Positions 46,638 through 55,713 of a DNA stretch of 64,000 nt are shown one piece after another. A program made the translations under genes and the position numbers. This stretch comes from Stieleria mannarensis (GTDB lineage Bacteria > Planctomycetota > Planctomycetia > Pirellulales > Pirellulaceae), in assembly GCF_014154935.1 (NCBI RefSeq), contig NZ_JACEHH010000030.1, forward strand, positions 1 to 64,000, in the 5' to 3' direction. The first letter of the stretch is position 1. Each line of letters begins with the position of its first letter. The notes beneath the pieces were generated by a model that was not told the origin of the DNA, did no database searches, and saw nothing but the letters and a program-made list of their open reading frames with translations.

Positions 46638-46854
46638 GGTAATCGAGCTCGCTAGGAGTTTCGTTTTCGATTGGGCCGGACCGTCGCCGTCCTCTCTGAG
46701 GTCGGCGGGGGGCAAAGCTTCGCGATTGCGCGTGCGCCGAGTTCGGAGAACACGGCGACTTTCGGAACGGATCGGCAGGCTGCAAATTGAGCTGCGATCA
46801 ACGACTCGCACGGCGCCATCGCAGAGGGACGAAAGCCTTGGCGGCTTCCGCTAC
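46638..46854. repeat. Family A hairpin nested in a family B element
   Basis: A worn family B left arm (GAGCTCGCTAGGAGTTTCG, ending 46663) is followed by a complete family A unit with its GATTGGGCCGGA flank (hairpin 46683-46759). The family B right arm GCCTTGGCGGCTTCCGCTAC lies at 46835-46854. The family A unit seems to have been inserted between the arms. Confidence 0.75.
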
Positions 46855-46887
46855 GTGGGATCGTTCCTGCCCAATTGGTGTGGACCG

Positions 46888-47208
46888 CTAACCCAGCAGG
46901 TCCAGGAAGCGGTCCAGGGCCGCGTCCATCCGTTCGGGGGTGTCGTAGGAGCCGTCGGCGATTTGACGACGCAGTTCGGCGACGCGTTCGAACCGGATGC
47001 CTTCTCCGGCGACCGCCGCGTTGCCCTCGATGCGATTGGCCGACGTGGCCGCTTGGCTGAGGTCCAATTGGTCCACCGGGCCGGCCGGCGAGGACGACGG
47101 GGCCTGATCGACCTTGGACGCAGCGGAACCGCGGTCGACTTGCGAGGTGGCTTGGACGTTGGAGGCGGATTGCGTGGTGGAAACCCGATAGGGACCGTAA
47201 ATCTGCAT
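46888..47208 (-). CDS. flgM: FlgM-like anti-sigma-28 factor
   Basis: The 106-residue protein starts MQIYGPYRVS, a form I know from planctomycete FlgM proteins. It ends in the FlgM sigma-binding region (LRRQIADGSYDTPERMDAAL). FlgM holds back flagellar sigma-28 until the hook is complete. The ATG at 47208 is chosen because the MQIYGP start is conserved. No flagellar genes lie nearby. Confidence 0.87.
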   Translation of the reverse strand: MQIYGPYRVSTTQSASNVQATSQVDRGSAASKVDQAPSSSPAGPVDQLDLSQAATSANRIEGNAAVAGEGIRFERVAELRRQIADGSYDTPERMDAALDRFLDLLG

Positions 47209-47652
47209 TTGAGCGATGCTCCGAAGACAAAAATGGAAAACCCAATCACTGGCTGGTGGGCCCACAAAGGGGGCGGTTAGCCGCAATTGGGGGATTTAGG
47301 CGACGTAGGCCGGACCGGACCGATGAGGCAAGCCCCACCGACGAATCAGTCATTTCCGCATCGGCCGTCAGCGCCGCGATCCGTGTCCCAGGATGCAATC
47401 CGTACAGCTTTGAAGAGACTTTTGCTAAGCGCGAAGCGGGCGGAAACAGTAATACGTTTCGGCTCGCGGGTCGGCGTCAGTTGAGTCCATTCGTAAACTT
47501 TTCGGGGGCAAACCCGGGACATTCACGCCGACGGTAGCAAAGTCGCCGACCCCGATGCAAGGGAATCTGTCGAGAACTGTGGCAATGGGTTTCGAATCAG
47601 CGTGGGTGAGCAATAGGAAAACGGCTGCACTTCCGCAGAGCAGGGAGTTAGT
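47209..47652. other. Upstream region of flgM without genes
   Basis: About 440 bp with no credible gene or recognised repeat. It lies between the minus-strand flgM-like gene and the 16-bp tandem array. Confidence 0.5.
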
Positions 47653-47838
47653 GGTCAAAAAATAGGGCGGTCAAAAAATGGGGTGGTCAAAAAATGGGGT
47701 GGTCAAAAAATGGGGTGGTCAAAAAATGGGGTGGTCAAAAAATGGAGTGGTCAAAAAATGGAGTGGTCAAAAAATGGAGTGGTCAAAAAATAGGTGGGTG
47801 AGAGTTGCCATTTTTTGACCAACTCATTTTTTGACCCC
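47653..47838. repeat. 16-bp tandem array with inverted tail
   Basis: Nine copies of a 16-bp unit GGTCAAAAAATGGGGT (variants AGGGC and GGAGT) run from 47653 with strict 16-bp spacing to about 47796. Two inverse copies follow (CCATTTTTTGACC and CATTTTTTGACC at about 47809-47838). The array can fold back on itself. Confidence 0.92.
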
Positions 47839-47897
47839 ATCCGTCCAGACGATTGTCAGGGGCATCTTCAATGGTTGAACCCCGGTGAAATGTACCG

Positions 47898-48371
47898 TTG
47901 ACTCAGAATCCTTACGAAGCGGTTGACGTTGACGCACCGGAAGTACGTACTCTGGCTGTGCCGTTTGCGGTGTCCGCAGCGGTTGCGTTTGAAGTTTCCG
48001 CGATTGCATTTACCGGCAACGATTTCTCCGTCTACTTTGGAACGCCCATTGCTGTGCTTGGAAATGTTGTGCCGGTATTCGTGTTCGCACTGCTCGTCGG
48101 ACGGTTTAACGTGATTCCGAAATCCGCCCGCAGGATCTGGGGTGCATTGTCCGGTCGTCTGCTTGGCGGATGTCTCCTCGGCGTGTCTGCAGTACCGGTG
48201 AATCATGCGATCTTGGGCTATTTGTACCTTCTACCATTGCCAAGCAAGCTCTCAGAAGTTTGGCTGTGCCTGCTTCTTCCCGTTGTCCTCTGCACGATGG
48301 CCGAGCGAGTGTTTCTTCGAGTGCTTGAGCAAAACGATCGTGTGGACGAAACCAAGGCTGGTCCTGTTTGA
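47898..48371 (+). CDS. Small four-span membrane protein
   Basis: A 157-residue protein starting at a TTG, MTQNPYEAV, a start style common in planctomycete membrane proteins. It has about four hydrophobic spans (VPFAVSAAVAFEVSAIAF, AVLGNVVPVFVFALLVG and others). No family is recognised. The upstream ATG at 47890 is out of frame. Confidence 0.68.
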   Translation: MTQNPYEAVDVDAPEVRTLAVPFAVSAAVAFEVSAIAFTGNDFSVYFGTPIAVLGNVVPVFVFALLVGRFNVIPKSARRIWGALSGRLLGGCLLGVSAVPVNHAILGYLYLLPLPSKLSEVWLCLLLPVVLCTMAERVFLRVLEQNDRVDETKAGPV

Positions 48372-48511
48372 ATCGCGATCCGACGTCGCCATCGACCAGA
48401 AAAACTGGCACACTCCGTTCTGATCCGCTCTAATCCATTCTCTGCGACAGGCCTTCCAGGAGTCGGCCTTCTCGGGCAAATCCTCATCACTCAAGTTGAC
48501 GGGAGCATCTG

Positions 48512-48901
48512 ATGTCCACGATTGAGCACTCCCGGCCGACCGCGATTGTAAAGCTGGCGTCAGTCTGGCAAACCGCAAGACGACATCGGGTTTCCGTCGC
48601 GTGTGTCCTTTCCGCCGCGATCATGTTGGTGGCGGCTATTGCTTGCACGACGATCCAAACGCGTGATTCGGTATTCGATCCGTTTTCGCTGCAGGTGTTG
48701 GTCTCACTTCTGTCCTGCACCGCGGCGTCGAATCTGTTGATCGCGTTTGGGATGCGACATGAACGATTTCATTTCCTGACGTGGGGCGCTGTCGTTGTCG
48801 CGCGGCGGAACTCGCCAAGTGTCTTGGTCACGTTCAGACCATGTGATGGATACTTGGCAGGAAATGGAAACGCTGGCACGGAGGTGCGAGATTCGTTCTA
48901 A
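48512..48901 (+). CDS. Small membrane protein with repeat-derived C-terminus
   Basis: A 129-residue reading frame with two hydrophobic spans (VACVLSAAIMLVAAIACTT and LVSLLSCTAASNLLIAF). From about residue 95 it runs into sequence resembling a family B arm (GGCGGAACTCGCCAAGTGTC), so the C-terminus may be degenerate and the gene truncated. No family recognised. Confidence 0.45.
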   Translation: MSTIEHSRPTAIVKLASVWQTARRHRVSVACVLSAAIMLVAAIACTTIQTRDSVFDPFSLQVLVSLLSCTAASNLLIAFGMRHERFHFLTWGAVVVARRNSPSVLVTFRPCDGYLAGNGNAGTEVRDSF

Positions 48902-48959
48902 TTTGGTCAACGGTCATCGCACCACGTGATTCCCTGCCTCCACCCGAACAGGACGTTCC

Positions 48960-49451
48960 ATGCACCGTATTCTCGTCGCAGCACTTTTTGTCGGGGCTTT
49001 CACGAGCACCATCCCGTCGATCGCGTCTGCGCAAACCGATGCCACTCCGCCCGCAGGTGCTGCCGAGCCGACGGTTCACGAGGCGATCAAGGGGGAATGG
49101 GTGATGTATCGCGAAACACCCAATGGCAAGTACATGACGATCAAGCATCATCGGGGCGATCATACGGTGGTGACGACTTATGATCCGAACAAGCATCCGA
49201 TCCAATCGCATCGGTCCGAATACGACATCGATACCAGCGGTGCGGTTCCCGTGTTTCGCTACCGCAACAAGGTCGTCTTGGTCGGACCCAATGCAGGTGC
49301 CAAAGATGAACGCGAGTCGGCGTACATCTTTCGCATCGACGGTGATCGCTTCTACGAGATTCATGGCATGCTGCCCGGCGACGAGGGTAAGCCGTCGCTG
49401 AGAATGTGGCAGCGGCTGAAGGACAACCCGATTCCCAAGGACGAGGCGTGA
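48960..49451 (+). CDS. Exported protein of unknown function
   Basis: A 163-residue protein with a clear signal peptide (ILVAALFVGAFTSTIPSIAS). The mature domain (IKGEWVMYRETPNGKYMTIK, then FRIDGDRFYEIHGMLPGDE) looks like a small beta-barrel of the lipocalin or TIGR03067 type. It is followed 3 bp later by another small gene, so the two are probably co-transcribed. Confidence 0.75.
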   Translation: MHRILVAALFVGAFTSTIPSIASAQTDATPPAGAAEPTVHEAIKGEWVMYRETPNGKYMTIKHHRGDHTVVTTYDPNKHPIQSHRSEYDIDTSGAVPVFRYRNKVVLVGPNAGAKDERESAYIFRIDGDRFYEIHGMLPGDEGKPSLRMWQRLKDNPIPKDEA

Positions 49452-49454
49452 TCG

Positions 49455-49838
49455 ATGGCCGACCGATTCAATCCCAGTGACGCGCAAACCTATTTCACGT
49501 CCAAATTCTGGAAGGACCATGTGTTCATCGGCAACGAACTGAGCAAGAAGAAGGCCGAGATCGTGTTTCAGCGGCGTAGCGTTCGCATCAGTTCGGTGAT
49601 CTGTTTGACGCGCGCCGAATTGACGTCGCTTGCCGGCGAAATTCACAATCGTCAAGTGGAGTTTGCCAACGCCGGTCCGCATTCAACCTACGTCAGTCGC
49701 GCCGCTTACGACATCTGGTCGCGCGGCGGCAGCAAGCCGAGCGATCGGCAGTCGGCCAGTCACAAAAAGTCGACGTTTCGTTTCGCCGTTCAACGACAGG
49801 TCGACGGCAAGTACGCGATCCATCATTTTGATGGCTGA
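49455..49838 (+). CDS. Small protein of unknown function
   Basis: A 127-residue soluble, basic protein (MADRFNPSDAQTYFTSKFW) with no family recognised. Its ATG lies 3 bp after the upstream stop, and its end faces the convergent spermidine-synthase-like gene with only one base between. Acting with the exported protein upstream is possible. Confidence 0.65.
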   Translation: MADRFNPSDAQTYFTSKFWKDHVFIGNELSKKKAEIVFQRRSVRISSVICLTRAELTSLAGEIHNRQVEFANAGPHSTYVSRAAYDIWSRGGSKPSDRQSASHKKSTFRFAVQRQVDGKYAIHHFDG

Positions 49839-49839
49839 T

Positions 49840-52005
49840 CTATTGCCAGAGTCTCAGGACGCTGACCAGGTTGTGGTGCTGGTCGGTCCACAGCGGCGCC
49901 TCCCGCAGCTCTTCGTCGGTCGCCTGGGTGGCCTTGGCCAGTGAGGCGGCTTGGAAGATCGTGTGTCCGGGGTGGGCGATGATCATCCAGGTCGAGTGGG
50001 TCGTGCCGATGGAATTGTTGCCGATGCCTTCGAACATGCGGCTGTCCAGCCCGGCGTCGCGGCTGAGGTTGTGGACCAGCGGCGAGAGTTCCAGGTGGTT
50101 GTTGGAGGTATGAATCGCCAGAACGCCACCTTCGGCCAGCCGGTCTTTGTACAGTGACATCGATTCGCGGGTCAGCAGGTGTGCGGGGATCGCATCGCTG
50201 CTGAACGCGTCGAGCACCAACAGATCGAATTTGGCGTCAACCATTCGCTCCAGCACCAGGCGTCCGTCGCCCAGGTGACGCGTCATCGACGAGGGGCAGT
50301 CTTTCATGAAGGTGAAATAACGGTCGGCGATGTCGATGACCGCGGGATTGATTTCGATCAGGTCAAAGGAGTCTGTCGGACGTCCGTAGGTGGTCAGCAC
50401 GCCACAGCCGAGTCCGACGATGCCGATCCGCAGCGAGGGATGTTGTTGTTGCAGCTCTTTGATCACGTGGCCGACGCCGCTTTCGTAGCCGTAGTAGGTC
50501 GTCGGTTGAGACTGATGGGGTTGATAGCGTTGCATGCCGTGCAGCGTGCTGCCGTGCACCAAACAGACGCCGAGTGGTTTTTCACGAACCTTCAGGACGC
50601 CGAAGAAGTTGCGTTGGGATGCGATGGTTCGGTTGTTGGAGACGAACGCCATGGTGACGATCGGTGCGATCATCACCAGAATTGCGCCGTACTTCAGTCG
50701 TGCCGCGGCGGCCCAGTCGTATTCGGCTTGTCGCCACGATTGACAGGCGAAGAACAGTAGGAAAGTGAGTGCGGTGACCAACGCCACAAAGAACGGTAGT
50801 TCGGCGTGGTTGTTCAGCAGCAGCGGGCACAGGATCGCGACGATCACGCCGCCGAGTGCACCGCCGGCCGACAGCATCGCATAGTACTGTGTCAGTCGTG
50901 CGGTGCCCGGTTTCAATCGGGCGACTTCACCGTGACAAAGCAGGCACGCACCGAACAACATCACCATGTAGCAAGACGCTTCGGCGATCAATTGAATGCT
51001 GCCCGGCAGCAATGTCTTGCCCTGGATCAATGCCAACGCGGCCAACGTGACCGCGGCGATCGGTTTGGGGCGGTACCACTGTGGCGAATCAAAGCAAACG
51101 ATGAAGCTGGCCAGATACAAACTTAACGGCAGCACCCACAGAAACGGCACGACGGCGATGTCTTGGCAAACATGATTGGTGACGACCAACAACATCACCG
51201 AGGCCAGCGCCGGGAGCGCGATCCAGGCGGTTTGTGTGGCGGCGGAAACGGGTGCGGCGGTGGCCGGCGGATCCGCGGACGTCTTTGATGACTTTGATTC
51301 AGAAGCACCACTCGAATCGGGAGTGATCCGGAACAGGCTGATGGCGACGTAACCTTGGACGAGCGCGAACAGACAGAACAGCAACGACCACATGCTGGAT
51401 TGTGTCGAAACCGACAAAACAGGTTCGAACAGAAACGGATAGCTGAGCAGCGCGAACAGTGAGCCCGCGTTGGACAGGGCGTACAAGCGATAGACGCGTT
51501 CGCTGTTGTCGTGAAAACTGAGCCAGGCCTGGACCAGCGGCCCGGTGCTGGAGAGCACAAAGTATGGCAGCCCGACATGGCTGGCGAGCATCCACAGCAG
51601 GTGCAGCGTCGGCGATTCGCTGCCGGTCGGTTTCCAAGCGTCCGACGGTTCGATCGGCAACGTCATCGCGGCCGCACTGAGCAGCAACAAGTGCACGGCG
51701 GCTTGGGCGAACGGATTGCAATAGGTGCGGAGCACGTGGGCATAGAGGTAGCCGCCGAACAACAACAGTTGAAAGAACAGCATGCAGGTGGTCCAGACCG
51801 CCGGTGTACCGCCGAACCAGGGCAGAACGCATTTGCTGATGATCGGTTGGACTTGGAAGACCAGGAACGCGCCCAGCAAGATCGTTGCGGCGAACCAAAT
51901 CATCGATCGACCGCGACCGTCATCCGTGGTGGCTGGTGAGGATTGTGACGGTGATGACGGTCGGTTGCTGATAGAGTCGGACATTGATCGAAGGAATTCC
52001 CACAT
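49840..52005 (-). CDS. Membrane-fused spermidine-synthase-like protein
   Basis: The 721-residue protein has about 11 to 12 transmembrane spans (residues 35-460). A C-terminal spermidine-synthase/methyltransferase-like Rossmann domain follows (IGIVGLGCGVLTTYG, FDLIEINPAVIDIADRYF, LVLDAFSSDAIPAHLL). Known fused proteins of this type do not always make polyamines, and the substrate is unknown. A start at 51984 (MSDSISN) is nearly as likely as the one at 52005. Confidence 0.87.
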   Translation of the reverse strand: MWEFLRSMSDSISNRPSSPSQSSPATTDDGRGRSMIWFAATILLGAFLVFQVQPIISKCVLPWFGGTPAVWTTCMLFFQLLLFGGYLYAHVLRTYCNPFAQAAVHLLLLSAAAMTLPIEPSDAWKPTGSESPTLHLLWMLASHVGLPYFVLSSTGPLVQAWLSFHDNSERVYRLYALSNAGSLFALLSYPFLFEPVLSVSTQSSMWSLLFCLFALVQGYVAISLFRITPDSSGASESKSSKTSADPPATAAPVSAATQTAWIALPALASVMLLVVTNHVCQDIAVVPFLWVLPLSLYLASFIVCFDSPQWYRPKPIAAVTLAALALIQGKTLLPGSIQLIAEASCYMVMLFGACLLCHGEVARLKPGTARLTQYYAMLSAGGALGGVIVAILCPLLLNNHAELPFFVALVTALTFLLFFACQSWRQAEYDWAAAARLKYGAILVMIAPIVTMAFVSNNRTIASQRNFFGVLKVREKPLGVCLVHGSTLHGMQRYQPHQSQPTTYYGYESGVGHVIKELQQQHPSLRIGIVGLGCGVLTTYGRPTDSFDLIEINPAVIDIADRYFTFMKDCPSSMTRHLGDGRLVLERMVDAKFDLLVLDAFSSDAIPAHLLTRESMSLYKDRLAEGGVLAIHTSNNHLELSPLVHNLSRDAGLDSRMFEGIGNNSIGTTHSTWMIIAHPGHTIFQAASLAKATQATDEELREAPLWTDQHHNLVSVLRLWQ

Positions 52006-52172
52006 GCGTCGTTCGGATTTCAGGGATTGCCGGTGGCAATCGATAGAAATGGCGCGAAACCTTAGGTCACCGATAGCGCGGTGATCGACGGGCGGGGTGA
52101 AAGTCGGGTAACTTAAACGGCTTTCCGTTCAGATGCCCTGCCCTTCCCCACCGGCCCCGGATCAGCAAACGC

Positions 52173-53090
52173 GTGTCGCTCAGTCCTCCACGAGACGAAG
52201 CATCCATTGCCGTTCGTGATCGCGTCTACGTCGACGCCAAGCGAGCTGCGATCTGGGGGCTGACGAGCAACGCGGTGTTGGTGGTCGTCAAGTTGGTCGG
52301 CGGGCTGTTACTGCACAGTTCGGCGTTGATCGCCGATGCGGTCAATTCGATCGGTGACGTCACCAGTTCGGTCGTCGTCCGTGCCGCGCTGCACATCGCG
52401 GAACAGGAAGAGGACGACGATCATCCCTATGGGCACACCAAAGCCGAATCGATCGCCGGGTTCGGCGTCTCGCTGTTGGTCATGTTCGGTGCCGGGATTC
52501 TGACCATCGAGACGATTCACGGATTTTCTGAAACGCCGGAGATCCCACACTGGTCGGCCGGAGTGGTCGCAGCGGTGTGCAGCCTGATCAAAGAGGTGCT
52601 GTTTCGATACACGTCCCAGGTGGCCAAACGCCTCGATTCGGCGGCCTTGCGTGCGACGGCGCTCGATCACCGCAGCGACGCGCTCGGTTCGGGGGCGATC
52701 GCGATCAGCTTGTTCGCCGCGCCCTCGCTGGGCGCTTTCGGTCCCTATGTTGATCCGGTCGCGGCGCTGTGTGTTTGTGCGGTGTTGATCATCACCAGCG
52801 CCAAGATGTTTTTGGCGATCGCCGCGGAGTTGATGGACCAGCAAGCGGATGCGGAAACCGTGGCCAAGGTCCGGGACATCGCCGCGGAAGTCGATCAGGT
52901 CAAGGACACCGAAAAGCTACGCGTGCGAAAGAGCGGATTGGAGTACTTCATCGAACTCCACGTTCGCGTTGACGGCCGGCTGAGTGTTGCCGAAGGCCAC
53001 CGCATCGGACACGAGGTCAAGGACCGATTGTTGGCAAAGATGCCACGGGTTCGGGATGTGCATATTCATATCGAACCGTGGACAGACTGA
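52173..53090 (+). CDS. Cation diffusion facilitator family metal transporter
   Basis: CDF proteins export Zn2+, Fe2+ or other divalent ions by proton exchange. The 305-residue protein (GTG start) has six spans, metal sites in TM2 (LIADAVNSIGDV) and TM5 (ALDHRSDALGSGA), and a C-terminal cytoplasmic domain ending VHIHIEPW. It is divergent from the spermidine-synthase-like gene. Confidence 0.94.
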   Translation: MSLSPPRDEASIAVRDRVYVDAKRAAIWGLTSNAVLVVVKLVGGLLLHSSALIADAVNSIGDVTSSVVVRAALHIAEQEEDDDHPYGHTKAESIAGFGVSLLVMFGAGILTIETIHGFSETPEIPHWSAGVVAAVCSLIKEVLFRYTSQVAKRLDSAALRATALDHRSDALGSGAIAISLFAAPSLGAFGPYVDPVAALCVCAVLIITSAKMFLAIAAELMDQQADAETVAKVRDIAAEVDQVKDTEKLRVRKSGLEYFIELHVRVDGRLSVAEGHRIGHEVKDRLLAKMPRVRDVHIHIEPWTD

Positions 53091-53133
53091 TCGTTCCCAA
53101 GGCAGGTGAAGTTGTCAACGCTTGTGATTGGGG

Positions 53134-53212
53134 GTAGCGGAAGCCGCCAAGGCTTTCGGTCTTCCACGCCGCGTCACCGCGCCTGTGCGAAACTCTTGGC
53201 GAGTTCCGCTAT
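53134..53212. repeat. Family B inverted repeat
   Basis: GTAGCGGAAGCCGCCAAGGC and CTCTTGGCGAGTTCCGCTAT face each other over 79 bp. It lies between the convergent ends of the CDF and radical SAM genes. Confidence 0.9.
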
Positions 53213-53305
53213 CCGAAAACCAAGCTGCGACGAACTACTAGTGCCGCGGCGCGAGCAAGAGATGAGGCGAATCCACTCGCTTGCGTTTCGGGGTCGTATT
53301 AATCT

Positions 53306-55141
53306 TTACGTCGCTTCGGCGAGGGCCTGGAGTTGGACGGTTGCCCTGTTTTGTTCTTTTTCCAGGTAGGTACGCCCGAATTTGACGTTGACGTGGTCCC
53401 AGGGCAATTTGTCCAGCAGGTCATATTTGTCGTGGACTTGCTGCCTGACGTCGATGCCGGCGTCTTCGATCGCCGACCACCAGCGATCGGGGTCCAGGTG
53501 CTCGGTCCAGCCGTCCATGCGTGCCCCACGCTCCCAGGCCAATCGGATCGCTTTGCCGGTGCGTCGATCGCCGCGGCTGAGCACGCCTTCGAGCAGACTG
53601 GTTTCGATGTTGTGACACTTGATGTTGACGCTGCGGATCTTGCGGCGGCTCCACATGTACTTGTGGGCCCAGTGGAAATACTCGCGGCTTTGCATGCCGT
53701 TCCACTGATACGGCGTGTGGGCTTTGGGGACAAAGTTGGACACGCTGGCGGTGACGCGGGCATAGCGACCTTTGACTTCTTTGCCGACCGTGGCGATGGT
53801 TTCCGCCAAGTCGACGATGCCGTCCAGGTCGACCGGCCGTTCGCCGGGCAGGCCACACATGAAGTACAGTTTGACGCTGTCGAATCCGTTTTGAAACGCG
53901 TTGCGGCAGCCTTCGATCAAATCGCTGTTCTTGATCTTCTTGCGAATCTGTTCTCGCATGTCATCGCGTGCGACTTCCGGTGCGAGCGTCAACGAGCTGC
54001 GGCGATCGGTGCCGATCAGTTGTGGCAGCGAACGCAATTGATCGTTGACGCGCAAGCTGGGCACGCTGATGTTCACACCGAGCGGTTTGAAGACTTCGTG
54101 CAGCCGTTTGACCAGCGGCTCGAAATGCGGGTAGTCGCTGCTGGACAGCGAGAGGATGCTGATTTCGTTGTGGCCGGTGTTGAGATAGCTTTGCCAGGCG
54201 GCGTCGACGATCGTGTCGACTTCACGGATCCGCAAGGGGCGTTTGATCACGGTGCTTTGGCAGAACCGGCACAGGTGTGGGCAGCCGCGCATGATTTCCA
54301 AGGCGATCCGATCGTGCACGCATTCGATGTAGGGCACGATCGGATGGACCGGCAGCGGGATCCCGTCCAGGTCGCTGATCACGCTGGGGGCAAAGGTGGT
54401 CGGGACGTCCTCGCGCAGACGCTGGAGCGATTCGATCCGGCCGTCCTTGTAGACCGGCTCGTAGAACCGCGGCACGTAGGCGTAATCGAGCGTGTTGGCG
54501 ACTTTGGCCAGCGCGTCGCTGCGCTGGCGTTTGCCTTCTTCGCCGTCGGCCAATGTGCCATCGTCGCGGCGATAGCTCTCTTTGATTTCCAGCCACAGGT
54601 CGCAGACGTCCGGCAGGGCCGGTTCGCCGTCGCCGGTGATCATGACGTCAAAGTAGTCGGCCATCGGTTCGGGGTTTTGACAGCACGGTCCGCCGGCGAC
54701 CAACAGTGGGTCGTTCATCGTGCGGTCGACCGATTCCAGCGGGATGCCGCCCAGGTCGATCATCGTCAACACGTTCGGCGAGCTGATCTCGTACTGCAGG
54801 CTCAACCCGACGACGTCAAACTCCGACAGCGCGGTGAAGGTTTCCAGGGTGTACAGCGGGATGTCGTGCTGGCGGAGCAATTGCTCCATGTCCGGCCAGG
54901 GGGTGAACACACGCTCAGCGCACCAGTCGTCGCGGCGGTTCATCAGCGAGTACAGTACCTGCAATCCGTGGTGGCTCATCCCGATCGTGTAGGCATCGGG
55001 GAACCCGACGGCCAGTTTTCCCCGCAGGCCGCGATGGTCCTTCACCACGATGTTGCGTTCGCCGCCGACGTATTGTGCCGGTGTTTGAACGTGCGGCCAA
55101 ACGCGGGATTCAAGCAGTTTGCGGCGCTGGTGGTTGATCAT
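53306..55141 (-). CDS. Radical SAM protein with B12-binding-like domain (TIGR03960 type)
   Basis: The 611-residue protein has an N-terminal cobalamin-binding-like Rossmann region (about residues 60-200) and a radical SAM core with the CxxxCxxC cluster motif (RGCPHLCRFC, near residue 285). It matches the TIGR03960 group, whose function is unknown. In many genomes a TIGR03936/DUF2344 partner lies next to it or is fused; none is seen here. Length is normal for the group. Confidence 0.9.
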   Translation of the reverse strand: MINHQRRKLLESRVWPHVQTPAQYVGGERNIVVKDHRGLRGKLAVGFPDAYTIGMSHHGLQVLYSLMNRRDDWCAERVFTPWPDMEQLLRQHDIPLYTLETFTALSEFDVVGLSLQYEISSPNVLTMIDLGGIPLESVDRTMNDPLLVAGGPCCQNPEPMADYFDVMITGDGEPALPDVCDLWLEIKESYRRDDGTLADGEEGKRQRSDALAKVANTLDYAYVPRFYEPVYKDGRIESLQRLREDVPTTFAPSVISDLDGIPLPVHPIVPYIECVHDRIALEIMRGCPHLCRFCQSTVIKRPLRIREVDTIVDAAWQSYLNTGHNEISILSLSSSDYPHFEPLVKRLHEVFKPLGVNISVPSLRVNDQLRSLPQLIGTDRRSSLTLAPEVARDDMREQIRKKIKNSDLIEGCRNAFQNGFDSVKLYFMCGLPGERPVDLDGIVDLAETIATVGKEVKGRYARVTASVSNFVPKAHTPYQWNGMQSREYFHWAHKYMWSRRKIRSVNIKCHNIETSLLEGVLSRGDRRTGKAIRLAWERGARMDGWTEHLDPDRWWSAIEDAGIDVRQQVHDKYDLLDKLPWDHVNVKFGRTYLEKEQNRATVQLQALAEAT

Positions 55142-55260
55142 TCAGAAATGCCGATTCGCTGGGGGCGGGTGTGGTGAGTCTTCAGTGGAATGCCTAAAGT
55201 GTGGTCGGTACAAGGCTACCAACGCAAGAGAAACCGAAAAAGACAAGGTGCATCCGAGCC

Positions 55261-55581
55261 GTGAGCGAATTTGAATCTGTTGGCAAAGTGGACGATTTTG
55301 AGATCGGCCGTGGAAAAGCGGTCCCGATCGAGGGGCGGATGGTTGCGGTGTTTCGCCAGGAAGACGGCAGCTGGCACGCGATCGATGACCTGTGCCCTCA
55401 CATGGGGGCATCCCTGGCCGAGGGGCACGTCGAAGGGACGACGGTCACGTGCCCCTGGCATGCCTGGCGATTCTGTATCGTCGACGGGACCTGGGAAGAC
55501 AACCCGCGGGTGAAGACCGACTGCTTCGAGGTCAAGGTCGAAGGCGACGAGGTGTTTGTCCGCGAGATCGAGCGGGAGTGA
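55261..55581 (+). CDS. Rieske 2Fe-2S ferredoxin-like protein
   Basis: The 106-residue soluble protein has the Rieske ligands in CPHMG (Cys45, His47) and CPWHAW (Cys64, His67). It resembles the small NirD/BphF-type ferredoxins and probably passes electrons to a partner oxygenase or reductase. The GTG at 55261 starts the conserved part (SEFESVGKVDDF). It is divergent from the radical SAM gene. Confidence 0.93.
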   Translation: MSEFESVGKVDDFEIGRGKAVPIEGRMVAVFRQEDGSWHAIDDLCPHMGASLAEGHVEGTTVTCPWHAWRFCIVDGTWEDNPRVKTDCFEVKVEGDEVFVREIERE

Positions 55582-55606
55582 CGGGGGTTTGATCACGCTC
55601 TGTTGA

Positions 55607-55671
55607 CGTAGCTACGCTCACCAGAGCGTGGGGTACCGAGAGGGATCCACCTTCTGGCGAAGGTAGCTACG
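55607..55671. repeat. Family C inverted repeat (reverse orientation)
   Basis: CGTAGCTACGCTCACCAGAG and CCTTCTGGCGAAGGTAGCTA are the family C arms in opposite order to the copies at 25.3 and 26.7 kb. The element lies between the convergent Rieske and metallo-hydrolase genes. Confidence 0.85.
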
Positions 55672-55713
55672 TTTTTCCTCGATGGCAGGCTGGGCGCCTG
55701 CTCCCCTGCGTCG

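Noticed and set aside
46228-47280. 350-codon plus-strand frame across the Fur gene, repeats and flgM
   Set aside because: It runs through repeat elements and opposite two recognised genes; no domain is visible.
47653-47838. Possible CRISPR or iteron origin
   Set aside because: The units are 16 bp without spacers, and no replication initiator or cas gene is nearby.
48816-48850. Another full family B element
   Set aside because: Only one arm-like stretch is present and its match is weak; no partner arm found.
53333-55177. Long open frame (614 codons) on the plus strand
   Set aside because: It is the shadow of the radical SAM gene on the other strand, with no protein-like features.
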